A DNA stretch of 64,000 nt, taken from the NCBI GenBank assembly GCA_030063045.1, contig JAQSEB010000193.1, positions 62,001 through 126,000 on the forward strand. Reading direction: 5' to 3'. Source of the stretch: Pratylenchus scribneri. Lineage: Eukaryota > Nematoda > Chromadorea > Rhabditida > Pratylenchidae. The notes beneath the pieces were generated by a model, which saw only the letters and a list, made by a program, of their open reading frames with translations, was not told where the DNA came from and searched no databases. Every line of letters begins with the position of its first letter. Position 1 is the first letter of the stretch. Positions 25,531 to 39,095 of this stretch are shown here, one piece after another. The position numbers were made by a program, and so were the translations under genes.

Positions 25531-26578
25531 CGCTTCGGTACGAAATTTCTGCATGGGAGGGGGGCCATTTCTGCTTCGGTAACGAAATTTCTGCATGGGA
25601 GGGGGGCCATTTCTGCTTCGGTAACGAAATTTCTGCATGGGTGGGGGGCCATTTCTGCTTCGGTAACGAAATTTCTGCATGGGTGGGGGGCCATTTCTGC
25701 TTCGGTAACGAAATTTCTGCAGAAAAAGTGACTAAATAAGTGAATAGCTCAAAAAAATGCAGAAAAAGTGACTAAATAAGTGAATAGCTCAGAAAAATGC
25801 AGAAAAAGTGACTAAATAAGTGAATAGCTCAAAAAAATGCAGAAAAAGTGACTAAATAAGTGAATAGCTCAAAAAAATGCAGAAAAAGTGACTAAATAAG
25901 TGAATAGCTCAGAAAAATGCAGAAAATTGATTAATTAAGCAGATTATAACAAATGCAGAAAAGATGATTAAATAAGCGAATAAATCAGAAAAATGCAGAA
26001 ACGATGATTAAATAAGCGAATAAATAAGAAAAATGCAGAAACGATGATTAAATAAGCAATAAATCAGAAAAATGCAGAAAAAGTGACTAAATAAGTGAAT
26101 AGCTCAAAAAAATGCAGAAAAAGTGACTAAATAAGTGAATAGCTCAGAAAAATGCAGAAAAAGTGACTAAATAAGTGAATAGCTCAAAAAAATGCAGAAA
26201 AAGTGACTAAATAAGTGAATAGCTCAAAAAAATGCAGAAAAAGTGACTAAATAAGTGAATAGCTCAGAAAAATGCAGAAAATTGATTAATTAAGCAGATT
26301 ATAACAAATGCAGAAAAGATGATTAAATAAGCGAATAAATCAGAAAAATGCAGAAACGATGATTAAATAAGCAATAAATCAGAAAAATGCAGAAACGATG
26401 ATTAAATAAGCAATAAATCAGAAAAATGCAGAAACGATGATTAAATAATCAATAAATCAGAAATGCAGAAAAGATGATTAAATAAGCAATAAATAAGAAA
26501 AATGCAGAAAAGATGATTAAATAAGCGAATAAATCAGAAAAATGGAGAAAAGATGATTAGTTAAGCAGATTGTGCTAT
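25531..26578 (+). repeat. Minisatellite tract of unit 11
   Basis: There are four 42-bp copies (25531-25721). The 39/40-bp family (25722-26578) contains the whole five-copy 40-bp block twice (from 25722 and from about 26075), a clear internal duplication. Confidence 0.93.
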
Positions 26579-26586
26579 ATTGAAAC

Positions 26587-27735
26587 TAGGGTTGCACCCC
26601 GTCCCCTGGCTTTTTTGCCCCCGTCCCCCGTCCCCGAAAATGAAAACTCCCCGTCCCCGAATCCCTCCCCGTGGAGCCTCTCCCCGGCCGGGGACCCCGA
26701 AATTTCGGGAAAATTTTTTTTAAAGAAATTCAACTAAAAAAGTCATTTTTCCTCTATTTTTATGAATGAAAAATGATTTTTTTGTATGAAAATTGATATT
26801 TTTAATGAAAAATAATTTATTTTTTATTGAATATTTCATTTTTTCACTCTCAAATTTCATATTTTGTTAAAAATATTTCCTATAATTATCAAAAAGTAAG
26901 CTGGATAATATTACAGTTCATTCCTCCCATGTTTTGATAAAAAATTTAATTTCCTTTTTCACTTCTAAAATATGTATTTATGGGTAATCGTGGCCAGAGA
27001 ATTCGTATCAGATATCCTATTTGTCATATTTTACCAACTTGTTAGGATAATTGCAACTTTAAACAAGAAAAGGCAAAGGGGATAGGGGACCATGGTTGCA
27101 AAATATATACCTTAATTTTATGAAATTTGCCATATTTTCGCAGATTTACCTTATTTTTTAACATATTTTTATAAATAAATGCCATTAAAAATTTTTTATG
27201 ATGATTTTTGGAGTAAAATTTTTCGCTGCGCCGCCATTTTTTGCCTAATCTTCGCTTGCATGGCCGTTAAATTTTGGTCTAATTTTCGTTGAGCGACTAT
27301 TTGCGTTAAAAAAATGTTCACGAATTTTGGTTCCATTCATGCAATGTTCAAAATTTGATGACGACAAAGGGAATCTGATTTCAGAATCCATTGTTGAGGA
27401 AAAAAAAAACAAAATAAGATGAGCCAAGATCGGATGATGAGCCCAAATTTGGAACAAATTTCGGATGAAGAAATGGGCCGTTAAAATATTTAAAAATCAT
27501 CCAATTATATGCAATTTATTTATCTATTTAATATTCTGAAAAAATTTTAGCAAAAAAATTTTTTTTGAAAGTTGAAAAAAATTTTTTTCGAAAATAGGCA
27601 AATTCCCCGAAATTCCGGGGACCCCGTCCCCCGCCCCGTTCCCCTCCCCGCGAAGCTCTCCCCGTCCCCGAAGATCGTTCCCCGTCAATTCCCCCTCCCC
27701 GAAAATCGTTCCCCGGGCTCCGGGGTGCAACCCTA
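26587..27735 (+). mobile_element. hAT-like non-autonomous element, unit 12 (1,149 bp)
   Basis: Complete copy with duplications at 26579-26586 and 27736-27743. It has three C-runs and one T fewer in the T-run near 27240. Confidence 0.88.
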
Positions 27736-27743
27736 ATTGAAAC

Positions 27744-28788
27744 CGCTTCGGTACGAAATTTCTGCATGGGAGGGGGGCCATTTCTGCTTCGGTAACGAAA
27801 TTTCTGCATGGGAGGGGGGCCATTTCTGCTTCGGTAACGAAATTTCTGCATGGGTGGGGGGCCATTTCTGCTTCGGTAACGAAATTTCTGCATGGGTGGG
27901 GGGCCATTTCTGCTTCGGTAACGAAATTTCTGCAGAAAAAGTGACTAAATAAGTGAATAGCTCAAAAAAATGCAGAAAAAGTGACTAAATAAGTGAATAG
28001 CTCAGAAAAATGCAGAAAAAGTGACTAAATAAGTGAATAGCTCAAAAAAATGCAGAAAAAGTGACTAAATAAGTGAATAGCTCAAAAAAATGCAGAAAAA
28101 GTGACTAAATAAGTGAATAGCTCAGAAAAATGCAGAAAATTGATTAATTAAGCAGATTATAACAAATGCAGAAAAGATGATTAAATAAGCGAATAAATCA
28201 GAAAAATGCAGAAACGATGATTAAATAAGCGAATAAATAAGAAAAATGCAGAAACGATGATTAAATAAGCAATAAATCAGAAAAATGCAGAAACGATGAT
28301 TAAATAAGCAATAAATCAGAAAAATGCAGAAACGATGATTAAATAAGCAATAAATCAGAAAAATGCAGAAAAGATGATTAAATAAGCAATAAATCAGAAA
28401 AATGCAGAAACGATGATTAAATAAGCAATAAATCAGAAAAATGCAGAAACGATGATTAAATAAGCAATAAATCAGAAAAATGCAGAAACGATGATTAAAT
28501 AAGCAATAAATCAGAAAAATGCAGAAACGATGATTAAATAAGCAATAAATCAGAAAAATGCAGAAAAGATGATTAAATAAGCAATAAATCAGAAAAATGC
28601 AGAAACGATGATTAAATAAGCAATAAATCAGAAAAATGCAGAAACGATGATTAAATAATCAATAAATCAGAAATGCAGAAAAGATGATTAAATAAGCAAT
28701 AAATAAGAAAAATGCAGAAAAGATGATTAAATAAGCGAATAAATCAGAAAAATGGAGAAAAGATGATTAGTTAAGCAGATTGTGCTAT
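27744..28788 (+). repeat. Minisatellite tract of unit 12
   Basis: There are four 42-bp copies (27744-27934). The 39/40-bp family fills 27935-28788, with a single landmark near 28155 and a shortened copy (AATAATCAATAAATC) near 28658. Confidence 0.93.
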
Positions 28789-28796
28789 ATTGAAAC

Positions 28797-29965
28797 TAGG
28801 GTTGCACCCCGTCCCCTGGCTTTTTTGCCCCCGTCCCCCGTCCCCGAAAATGAAAACTCCCCGTCCCCGAATCCCTCCCCGTGGAGCCTCTCCCCGGCCG
28901 GGGACCCCGAAATTTCGGGAAAATTTTTTTTAAAGAAATTCAACTAAAAAAGTCATTTTTCCTCTATTTTTATGAATGAAAAATGATTTTTTTGTATGAA
29001 AATTGATATTTTTAATGAAAAATAATTTATTTTTTATTGAATATTTCATTTTTTCACTCTCAAATTTCATATTTTGTTAAAAATATTTCCTATAATTATC
29101 AAAAAGTAAGCTGGATAATATTACAGTTCATTCCTCCCATGTTTTGATAAAAAATTTAATTTCCTTTTTCACTTCTAAAATATGTATTTATGGGTAATCG
29201 TGGCCAGAGAATTCGTATCAGATATCCTATTTGTCATATTTTACCAACTTGTTAGGATAATTGCAACTTTAAACAAGAAAAGGCAAAGGGGATAGGGGAC
29301 CATGGTTGCAAAATATATACCTTAATTTTATGAAATTTGCCATATTTTCGCAGATTTACCTTATTTTTTAACATATTTTTATAAATAAATGCCATTAAAA
29401 ATTTTTTATGATGATTTTTGGAGTAAAATTTTTCGCTGCGCCGCAATTTTTTGCCTAATCTTCGCTTGCATGGCCGTTAAATTTTGTGCATGGCCGTTAA
29501 ATTTTGGTCTAATTTTCGTTGAGCGACTATTTGCGTTAAAAAAATGTTCACGAATTTTGGTTCCATTCATGCAATGTTCAAAATTTGATGACGACAAAGG
29601 GAATCTGATTTCAGAATCCATTGTTGAGGAAAAAAAAAACAAAATAAGATGAGCCAAGATCGGATGATGAGCCCAAATTTGGAACAAATTTCGGATGAAG
29701 AAATGGGCCGTTAAAATATTTAAAAATCATCCAATTATATGCAATTTATTTATCTATTTAATATTCTGAAAAAATTTTAGCAAAAAAATTTTTTTTGAAA
29801 GTTGAAAAAAATTTTTTTCGAAAATAGGCAAATTCCCCGAAATTCCGGGGACCCCGTCCCCCGCCCCGTTCCCCTCCCCGCGAAGCTCTCCCCGTCCCCG
29901 AAGATCGTACCCCGTCAATTCCCCCTCCCCGAAAATCGTTCCCCGGGCTCCGGGGTGCAACCCTA
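28797..29965 (+). mobile_element. hAT-like non-autonomous element, unit 13 (1,169 bp)
   Basis: Complete copy with duplications at 28789-28796 and 29966-29973. It is the longest copy because of a private 20-bp tandem duplication beginning TGCATGGCCG near 29466-29505. It also has GCCGCAATTTT where other copies have GCCGCCATTTT. Confidence 0.88.
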
Positions 29966-29973
29966 ATTGAAAC

Positions 29974-30705
29974 CGCTTCGGTACGAAATTTCTGCATGGG
30001 AGGGGGGCCATTTCTGCTTCGGTAACGAAATTTCTGCATGGGAGGGGGGCCATTTCTGCTTCGGTAACGAAATTTCTGCATGGGTGGGGGGCCATTTCTG
30101 CTTCGGTAACGAAATTTCTGCATGGGTGGGGGGCCATTTCTGCTTCGGTAACGAAATTTCTGCAGAAAAAGTGACTAAATAAGTGAATAGCTCAAAAAAA
30201 TGCAGAAAAAGTGACTAAATAAGTGAATAGCTCAGAAAAATGCAGAAAAAGTGACTAAATAAGTGAATAGCTCAAAAAAATGCAGAAAAAGTGACTAAAT
30301 AAGTGAATAGCTCAAAAAAATGCAGAAAAAGTGACTAAATAAGTGAATAGCTCAGAAAAATGCAGAAAATTGATTAATTAAGCAGATTATAACAAATGCA
30401 GAAAAGATGATTAAATAAGCGAATAAATCAGAAAAATGCAGAAACGATGATTAAATAAGCAATAAATCAGAAAAATGCAGAAACGATGATTAAATAAGCA
30501 ATAAATCAGAAAAATGCAGAAACGATGATTAAATAAGCAATAAATCAGAAAAATGCAGAAACGATGATTAAATAATCAATAAATCAGAAATGCAGAAAAG
30601 ATGATTAAATAAGCAATAAATAAGAAAAATGCAGAAAAGATGATTAAATAAGCGAATAAATCAGAAAAATGGAGAAAAGATGATTAGTTAAGCAGATTGT
30701 GCTAT
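29974..30705 (+). repeat. Minisatellite tract of unit 13
   Basis: There are four 42-bp copies (29974-30164). The 39/40-bp family (30165-30705) is the shortest in the array at about 540 bp. Confidence 0.93.
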
Positions 30706-30713
30706 ATTGAAAC

Positions 30714-31864
30714 AAGGGTTGCACCCCGTCCCCTGGCTTTTTTGCCCCCGTCCCCCGTCCCCGAAAATGAAAACTCCCCGTCCCCGAATCCCTCCCCGTG
30801 GAGCCTCTCCCCGGCCGGGGACCCCGAAATTTCGGGAAAATTTTTTTTAAAGAAATTCAACTAAAAAAGTCATTTTTCCTCTATTTTTATGAATGAAAAA
30901 TGATTTTTTTTGTATGAAAATTGATATTTTTAATGAAAAATAATTTATTTTTTATTGAATATTTCATTTTTTCACTCTCAAATTTCATATTTTGTTAAAA
31001 ATATTTCCTATAATTATCAAAAAGTAAGCTGGATAATATTACAGTTCATTCCTCCCATGTTTTGATAAAAAATTTAATTTCCTTTTTCACTTCTAAAATA
31101 TGTATTTATGGGTAATCGTGGCCAGAGAATTCGTATCAGATATCCTATTTGTCATATTTTACCAACTTGTTAGGATAATTGCAACTTTAAACAAGAAAAG
31201 GCAAAGGGGATAGGGGACCATGGTTGCAAAATATATACCTTAATTTTATGAAATTTGCCATATTTTCGCAGATTTGCCTTATTTTTTAACATATTTTTAT
31301 AAATAAATGCCATTAAAAATTTTTTATGATGATTTTTGGAGTAAAATTTTTCGCTGCGCCGCCATTTTTTTGCCTAATCTTCGCTTGCATGGCCGTTAAA
31401 TTTTGGTCTAATTTTCGTTGAGCGACTATTTGCGTTAAAAAAATGTTCACGAATTTTAGTTCCATTCATGCAATGTTCAAAATTTGATGACGACAAAGGG
31501 AATCTGATTTCAGAATCCATTGTTGAGGAAAAAAAAAACAAAATAAGATGAGCCAAGATCGGATGATGAGCCCAAATTTGGAACAAATTTCGGATGAAGA
31601 AATGGGCCGTTAAAATATTTAAAAATCATCCAATTATATGCAATTTATTTATCTATTTAATATTCTGAAAAAATTTTAGCAAAAAAATTTTTTTTGAAAG
31701 TTGAAAAAAATTTTTTTCGAAAATAGGCAAATTCCCCGAAATTCCGGGGACCCCGTCCCCCGCCCCGTTCCCCTCCCCGCGAAGCTCTCCCCGTCCCCGA
31801 AGATCGTTCCCCGTCAATTCCCCCTCCCCGAAAATCGTTCCCCGGGCTCCGGGGTGCAACCCTA
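30714..31864 (+). mobile_element. hAT-like non-autonomous element, unit 14 (1,151 bp)
   Basis: Duplications lie at 30706-30713 and 31865-31872. This is the only copy with a mutated terminus: the first base of the left repeat is A instead of T (AAGGGTTGC at 30714). It also has one extra T near 30903-30910. Confidence 0.87.
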
Positions 31865-31872
31865 ATTGAAAC

Positions 31873-32838
31873 CGCTTCGGTACGAAATTTCTGCATGGGA
31901 GGGGGGCCATTTCTGCTTCGGTAACGAAATTTCTGCATGGGAGGGGGGCCATTTCTGCTTCGGTAACGAAATTTCTGCATGGGTGGGGGGCCATTTCTGC
32001 TTCGGTAACGAAATTTCTGCATGGGTGGGGGGCCATTTCTGCTTCGGTAACGAAATTTCTGCAGAAAAAGTGACTAAATAAGTGAATAGCTCAAAAAAAT
32101 GCAGAAAAAGTGACTAAATAAGTGAATAGCTCAGAAAAATGCAGAAAAAGTGACTAAATAAGTGAATAGCTCAAATAAATGCAGAAAAAGTGACTAAATA
32201 AGTGAATAGCTCAAAAAAATGCAGAAAAAGTGACTAAATAAGTGAATAGCTCAGAAAAATGCAGAAAATTGATTAATTAAGCAGATTATAACAAATGCAG
32301 AAAAGATGATTAAATAAGCGAATAAATCAGAAAAATGCAGAAACGATGATTAAATAAGCAATAAATCAGAAAAATGCAGAAACGATGATTAAATAAGCAA
32401 TAAATCAGAAAAATGCAGAAACGATGATTAAATAAGCAATAAATCAGAAAAATGCAGAAACGATGATTAAATAAGCAATAAATCAGAAAAATGCAGAAAC
32501 GATGATTAAATAAGCAATAAATCAGAAAAATGCAGAAACGATGATTAAATAAGCAATAAATCAGAAAAATGCAGAAACGATGATTAAATAAGCAATAAAT
32601 CAGAAAAATGCAGAAAAGATGATTAAATAAGCAATAAATCAGAAAAATGCAGAAACGATGATTAAATAAGCAATAAATCAGAAAAATGCAGAAACGATGA
32701 TTAAATAATCAATAAATCAGAAATGCAGAAAAGATGATTAAATAAGCAATAAATAAGAAAAATGCAGAAAAGATGATTAAATAAGCGAATAAATCAGAAA
32801 AATGGAGAAAAGATGATTAGTTAAGCAGATTGTGCTAT
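31873..32838 (+). repeat. Minisatellite tract of unit 14
   Basis: There are four 42-bp copies (31873-32063). The 39/40-bp family fills 32064-32838, with a private AAATAAATG variant near 32173. Confidence 0.93.
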
Positions 32839-32846
32839 ATTGAAAC

Positions 32847-33982
32847 TAGGGTTGCACCCCGTCCCCTGGCTTTTTTGCCCCCGTCCCCCGTCCCCGAAAA
32901 TGAAAACTCCCCGTCCCCGAATCCCTCCCCGTGGAGCCTCTCCCCGGCCGGGGACCCCGAAATTTCGGGAAAATTTTTTTTAAAGAAATTCAACTAAAAA
33001 AGTCATTTTTCCTCTATTTTTATGAATGAAAAATGATTTTTTTGTATGAAAATTGATATTTTTAATGAAAAATAATTTATTTTTTATTGAATATTTCATT
33101 TTTTCACTCTCAAATTTCATATTTTGTTAAAAATATTTCCTATAATTATCAAAAAGTAAGCTGGATAATATTACAGTTCATTCCTCCCATGTTTTGATAA
33201 AAAATTTAATTTCCTTTTTCACTTCTAAAATATGTATTTATGGGTAATCGTGGCCAGAGAATTCGTATCAGATATCCTATTTGTCATATTTTACCAACTT
33301 GACTTTAAACAAGAAAAGGCAAAGGGGATAGGGGACCATGGTTGCAAAATATATACCTTAATTTTATGAAATTTGCCATATTTTCGCAGATTTGCCTTAT
33401 TTTTTAACATATTTTTATAAATAAATGCCATTAAAAATTTTTTATGATGATTTTTGGAGTAAAATTTTTCGCTGCGCCGCCATTTTTTTGCCTAATCTTC
33501 GCTTGCATGGCCGTTAAATTTTGGTCTAATTTTCGTTGAGCGACTATTTGCGTTAAAAAAATGTTCACGAATTTTGGTTCCATTCATGCAATGTTCAAAA
33601 TTTGATGACGACAAAGGGAATCTGATTTCAGAATCCATTGTTGAGGAAAAAAAAAACAAAATAAGATGAGCCAAGATCGGATGATGAGCCCAAATTTGGA
33701 ACAAATTTCGGATGAAGAAATGGGCCGTTAAAATATTTAAAAATCATCCAATTATATGCAATTTATTTATCTATTTAATATTCTGAAAAAATTTTAGCAA
33801 AAAAATTTTTTTTGAAAGTTGAAAAAAATTTTTTTCGAAAATAGACAAATTCCCCGAAATTCCGGGGACCCCGTCCCCCGCCCCGTTCCCCTCCCCGCGA
33901 AGCTCTCCCCGTCCCCGAAGATCGTTCCCCGTCAATTCCCCCTCCCCGAAAATCGTTCCCCGGGCTCCGGGGTGCAACCCTA
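32847..33982 (+). mobile_element. hAT-like non-autonomous element, unit 15 (1,136 bp, second lineage)
   Basis: Complete copy with duplications at 32839-32846 and 33983-33990. It lacks the 14-bp segment and carries ATAGACAAATT near 33841 where most copies have ATAGGCAAATT. Both features are shared with unit 18. Confidence 0.88.
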
Positions 33983-33990
33983 ATTGAAAC

Positions 33991-34732
33991 CGCTTCGGTA
34001 CGAAATTTCTGCATGGGAGGGGGGCCATTTCTGCTTCGGTAACGAAATTTCTGCATGGGAGGGGGGCCATTTCTGCTTCGGTAACGAAATTTCTGCATGG
34101 GAGGGGGGCCATTTCTGCTTCAAAGCGAATAACTCAGAAAAATGCAGAAACGATGATTAATAAAGCGAAGAGCTCAGAAAAATGCAGGAAAATTGATTAA
34201 TTAAGCAGATTATCCCGAATGCAGAAAAGATGATTAATAAAGCGAAGAGCTCAGAAAAATGCAGGAAAATTGATTAATTAAGTGAATAGCTCAGAAAAAT
34301 GCAGAAAAGATGATTAATAAAGTGAATAGCTCAGAAAAATGCAGGAAAATTGATTAATTAAGTGAATAGCTCAGAAAAATGCAGAAAAGATGATTAATAA
34401 AGTGAATAGCTCAGAAAAATGCAGAAAAGATGATTAATAAAGTGAATAACTCAGAAAAATGCAGAAACGATGATTAATAAAGTGAATAACTCAGAAAAAT
34501 GCAGAAACGATGATTAAATAAGCAATAAATCAGAAAAATGCAGAAACGATGATTAAATAAGCAATAAATCAGAAAAATGCAGAAAAGATGATTAAATAAG
34601 CAATAAATAAGAAAAATGCAGAAAAGATGATTAAATAAGCGAATAAATCAGAAAAATGGAGAAAAGATGATTAAATAAGCGAATAAATCAGAAAAATGGA
34701 GAAAAGATGATTAGTTAAGCAGATTGTGCTAT
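33991..34732 (+). repeat. Minisatellite tract of unit 15 (variant type)
   Basis: There are three 42-bp copies (33991-34121). The tract then breaks off at GCTTCAAAGCG instead of passing through the usual palindromic junction. The second part (34122-34732) uses a distinct subfamily with AATAAAGCGAAGAGCTC and GCAGGAAAATTG motifs before returning to ordinary 39-bp copies. Confidence 0.93.
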
Positions 34733-34740
34733 ATTGAAAC

Positions 34741-35896
34741 TAGGGTTGCACCCCGTCCCCTGGCTTTTTTGCCCCCGTCCCCCGTCCCCGTCCCCGAAAA
34801 TGAAAACTCCCCGTCCCCGAATCCCTCCCCGTGGAGCCTCTCCCCGGCCGGGGACCCCGAAATTTCGGGGAAATTTTTTTTAAAGAAATTCAACTAAAAA
34901 AGTCATTTTTCCTCTATTTTTATGAATGAAAAATGATTTTTTTGTATGAAAATTGATATTTTTAATGAAAAATAATTTATTTTTTATTGAATATTTCATT
35001 TTTTCACTCTCAAATTTCATATTTTGTTAAAAATATTTCCTATAATTATCAAAAAGTAAGCTGGATAATATTACAGTTCATTCCTCCCATGTTTTGATAA
35101 AAAATTTAATTTCCTTTTTCACTTCTAAAATATGTATTTATGGGTAATCGTGGCCAGAGAATTCGTATCAGATATCCTATTTGTCATATTTTACCAACTT
35201 GTTAGGATAATTGCAACTTTAAACAAGAAAAGGCAAAGGGGATAGGGGACCATGGTTGCAAAATATATACCTTAATTTTATGAAATTTGCCATATTTTCG
35301 CAGATTTGCCTTATTTTTTAACATATTTTTATAAATAAATGCCATTAAAAATTTTTTATGATGATTTTTGGAGTAAAATTTTTCGCTGCGCCGCCATTTT
35401 TTTGCCTAATCTTCGCTTGCATGGCCGTTAAATTTTGGTCTAATTTTCGTTGAGCGACTATTTGCGTTAAAAAAATGTTCACGAATTTTGGTTCCATTCA
35501 TGCAATGTTCAAAATTTGATGACGACAAAGGGAATCTGATTTCAGAATCCATTGTTGAGGAAAAAAAAAACAAAATAAGATGAGCCAAGATCGGATGATG
35601 AGCCCAAATTTGGAACAAATTTCGGATGAAGAAATGGGCCGTTAAAATATTTAAAAATCATCCAATTATATGCAATTTATTTATCTATTTAATATTCTGA
35701 AAAAATTTTAGCAAAAAAATTTTTTTTGAAAGTTGAAAAAAATTTTTTTCGAAAATAGGCAAATTCCCCGAAATTCCGGGGACCCCGTCCCCCGCCCCGT
35801 TCCCCTCCCCGCGAAGCTCTCCCCGTCCCCGAAGATCGTTCCCCGTCAATTCCCCCTCCCCGAAAATCGTTCCCCGGGCTCCGGGGTGCAACCCTA
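34741..35896 (+). mobile_element. hAT-like non-autonomous element, unit 16 (1,156 bp)
   Basis: Complete copy with duplications at 34733-34740 and 35897-35904. It has the 14-bp segment and ATAGGC, so it belongs to the main lineage although it follows a variant unit. Confidence 0.88.
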
Positions 35897-35904
35897 ATTG
35901 AAAC

Positions 35905-36953
35905 CGCTTCGGTACGAAATTTCTGCATGGGAGGGGGGCCATTTCTGCTTCGGTAACGAAATTTCTGCATGGGAGGGGGGCCATTTCTGCTTCGGTAACG
36001 AAATTTCTGCATGGGTGGGGGGCCATTTCTGCTTCGGTAACGAAATTTCTGCATGGGTGGGGGGCCATTTCTGCTTCGGTAACGAAATTTCTGCAGAAAA
36101 AGTGACTAAATAAGTGAATAGCTCAAAAAAATGCAGAAAAAGTGACTAAATAAGTGAATAGCTCAGAAAAATGCAGAAAAAATGACTAAATAAGTGAATA
36201 GCTCAAAAAAATGCAGAAAAAGTGACTAAATAAGTGAATAGCTCAAAAAAATGCAGAAAAAGTGACTAAATAAGTGAATAGCTCAGAAAAATGCAGAAAA
36301 TTGATTAATTAAGCAGATTATAACAAATGCAGAAAAGATGATTAAATAAGCGAATAAATCAGAAAAATGCAGAAACGATGATTAAATAAGCGAATAAATA
36401 AGAAAAATGCAGAAACGATGATTAAATAAGCAATAAATCAGAAAAATGCAGAAACGATGATTAAATAAGCAATAAATCAGAAAAATGCAGAAACGATGAT
36501 TAAATAAGCAATAAATCAGAAAAATGCAGAAAAGATGATTAAATAAGCAATAAATCAGAAAAATGCAGAAACGATGATTAAATAAGCAATAAATCAGAAA
36601 AATGCAGAAACGATGATTAAATAAGCAATAAATCAGAAAAATGCAGAAACGATGATTAAATAAGCGAATAAATCAGAAAAATGCAGAAACGATGATTAAA
36701 TAAGCGAATAAATAAGAAAAATGCAGAAACGATGATTAAATAAGCAATAAATCAGAAAAATGCAGAAACGATGATTAAATAAGCAATAAATCAGAAAAAT
36801 GCAGAAACGATGATTAAATAAGCAATAAATCAGAAAAATGCAGAAAAGATGATTAAATAAGCAATAAATAAGAAAAATGCAGAAAAGATGATTAAATAAG
36901 CGAATAAATCAGAAAAATGGAGAAAAGATGATTAGTTAAGCAGATTGTGCTAT
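35905..36953 (+). repeat. Minisatellite tract of unit 16
   Basis: There are four 42-bp copies (35905-36095). The 39/40-bp family fills 36096-36953, with one AAAAAATGACT variant near 36180. A pair of copies with AAGCGAATAAATAAG recurs at about 36390 and 36700, showing internal duplication. Confidence 0.93.
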
Positions 36954-36961
36954 ATTGAAAC

Positions 36962-38110
36962 TAGGGTTGCACCCCGTCCCCTGGCTTTTTTGCCCCCGTC
37001 CCCCGTCCCCGAAAATGAAAACTCCCCGTCCCCGAATCCCTCCCCGTGGAGCCTCTCCCCGGCCGGGGACCCCGAAATTTCGGGAAAATTTTTTTTAAAG
37101 AAATTCAACTAAAAAAGTCATTTTTCCTCTATTTTTATGAATGAAAAATGATTTTTTTGTATGAAAATTGATATTTTTAATGAAAAATAATTTATTTTTT
37201 ATTGAATATTTCATTTTTTCACTCTCAAATTTCATATTTTGTTAAAAATATTTCCTATAATTATCAAAAAGTAAGCTGGATAATATTACAGTTCATTCCT
37301 CCCATGTTTTGATAAAAAATTTAATTTCCTTTTTCACTTCTAAAATATGTATTTATGGGTAATCGTGGCCAGAGAATTCGTATCAGATATCCTATTTGTC
37401 ATATTTTACCAACTTGTTAGGATAATTGCAACTTTAAACAAGAAAAGGCAAAGGGGATAGGGGACCATGGTTGCAAAATATATACCTTAATTTTATGAAA
37501 TTTGCCATATTTTCGCAGATTTGCCTTATTTTTTAACATATTTTTATAAATAAATGCCATTAAAAATTTTTTATGATGATTTTTGGAGTAAAATTTTTCG
37601 CTGCGCCGCCATTTTTTGCCTAATCTTCGCTTGCATGGCCGTTAAATTTTGGTCTAATTTTCGTTGAGCGACTATTTGCGTTAAAAAAATGTTCACGAAT
37701 TTTGGTTCCATTCATGCAATGTTCAAAATTTGATGACGACAAAGGGAATCTGATTTCAGAATCCATTGTTGAGGAAAAAAAAAACAAAATAAGATGAGCC
37801 AAGATCGGATGATGAGCCCAAATTTGGAACAAATTTCGGATGAAGAAATGGGCCGTTAAAATATTTAAAAATCATCCAATTATATGCAATTTATTTATCT
37901 ATTTAATATTCTGAAAAAATTTTAGCAAAAAAATTTTTTTTGAAAGTTGAAAAAAATTTTTTTCGAAAATAGGCAAATTCCCCGAAATTCCGGGGACCCC
38001 GTCCCCCGCCCCGTTCCCCTCCCCGCGAAGCTCTCCCCGTCCCCGAAGATCGTTCCCCGTCAATTCCCCCTCCCCGAAAATCGTTCCCCGGGCTCCGGGG
38101 TGCAACCCTA
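36962..38110 (+). mobile_element. hAT-like non-autonomous element, unit 17 (1,149 bp)
   Basis: Complete copy with duplications at 36954-36961 and 38111-38118. Main lineage, three C-runs, and one T fewer near 37612, as in unit 12. Confidence 0.88.
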
Positions 38111-38118
38111 ATTGAAAC

Positions 38119-39087
38119 CGCTTCGGTACGAAATTTCTGCATGGGAGGGGGGCCATTTCTGCTTCGGTAACGAAATTTCTGCATGGGAGGGGGGCCATTT
38201 CTGCTTCGGTAACGAAATTTCTGCATGGGAGGGGGGCCATTTCTGCTTCGGTAACGAAATTTCTGCATGGGTGGGGGGCCATTTCTGCTTCGGTAACGAA
38301 ATTTCTGCAGAAAAAGTGACTAAATAAGTGAATAGCTCAAAAAAATGCAGAAAAAGTGACTAAATAAGTGAATAGCTCAGAAAAATGCAGAAAAAGTGAC
38401 TAAATAAGTGAATAGCTCAAAAAAATGCAGAAAAAGTGACTAAATAAGTGAATAGCTCAAAAAAATGCAGAAAAAGTGACTAAATAAGTGAATAGCTCAG
38501 AAAAATGCAGAAAATTGATTAATTAAGCAGATTATAACAAATGCAGAAAAGATGATTAAATAAGCGAATAAATCAGAAAAATGCAGAAACGATGATTAAA
38601 TAAGCAATAAATCAGAAAAATGCAGAAACGATGATTAAATAAGCAATAAATCAGAAAAATGCAGAAACGATGATTAAATAAGCGAATAAATCAGAAAAAT
38701 GCAGAAACGATGATTAAATAAGCGAATAAATAAGAAAAATGCAGAAACGATGATTAAATAAGCAATAAATCAGAAAAATGCAGAAACGATGATTAAATAA
38801 GCAATAAATCAGAAAAATGCAGAAACGATGATTAAATAAGCAATAAATCAGAAAAATGCAGAAAAGATGATTAAATAAGCAATAAATAAGAAAAATGCAG
38901 AAAAGATGATTAAATAAGCGAATAAATCAGAAAAATGGAGAAACGATGATTAAATAATCAATAAATCAGAAATGCAGAAAAGATGATTAAATAAGCAATA
39001 AATAAGAAAAATGCAGAAAAGATGATTAAATAAGCGAATAAATCAGAAAAATGGAGAAAAGATGATTAGTTAAGCAGATTGTGCTAT
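38119..39087 (+). repeat. Minisatellite tract of unit 17
   Basis: There are four 42-bp copies (38119-38309), three A-type and one T-type. The 39/40-bp family fills 38310-39087. It contains a chimeric copy near 38936 joining the terminal GGAG type to an internal type. Confidence 0.93.
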
Positions 39088-39095
39088 ATTGAAAC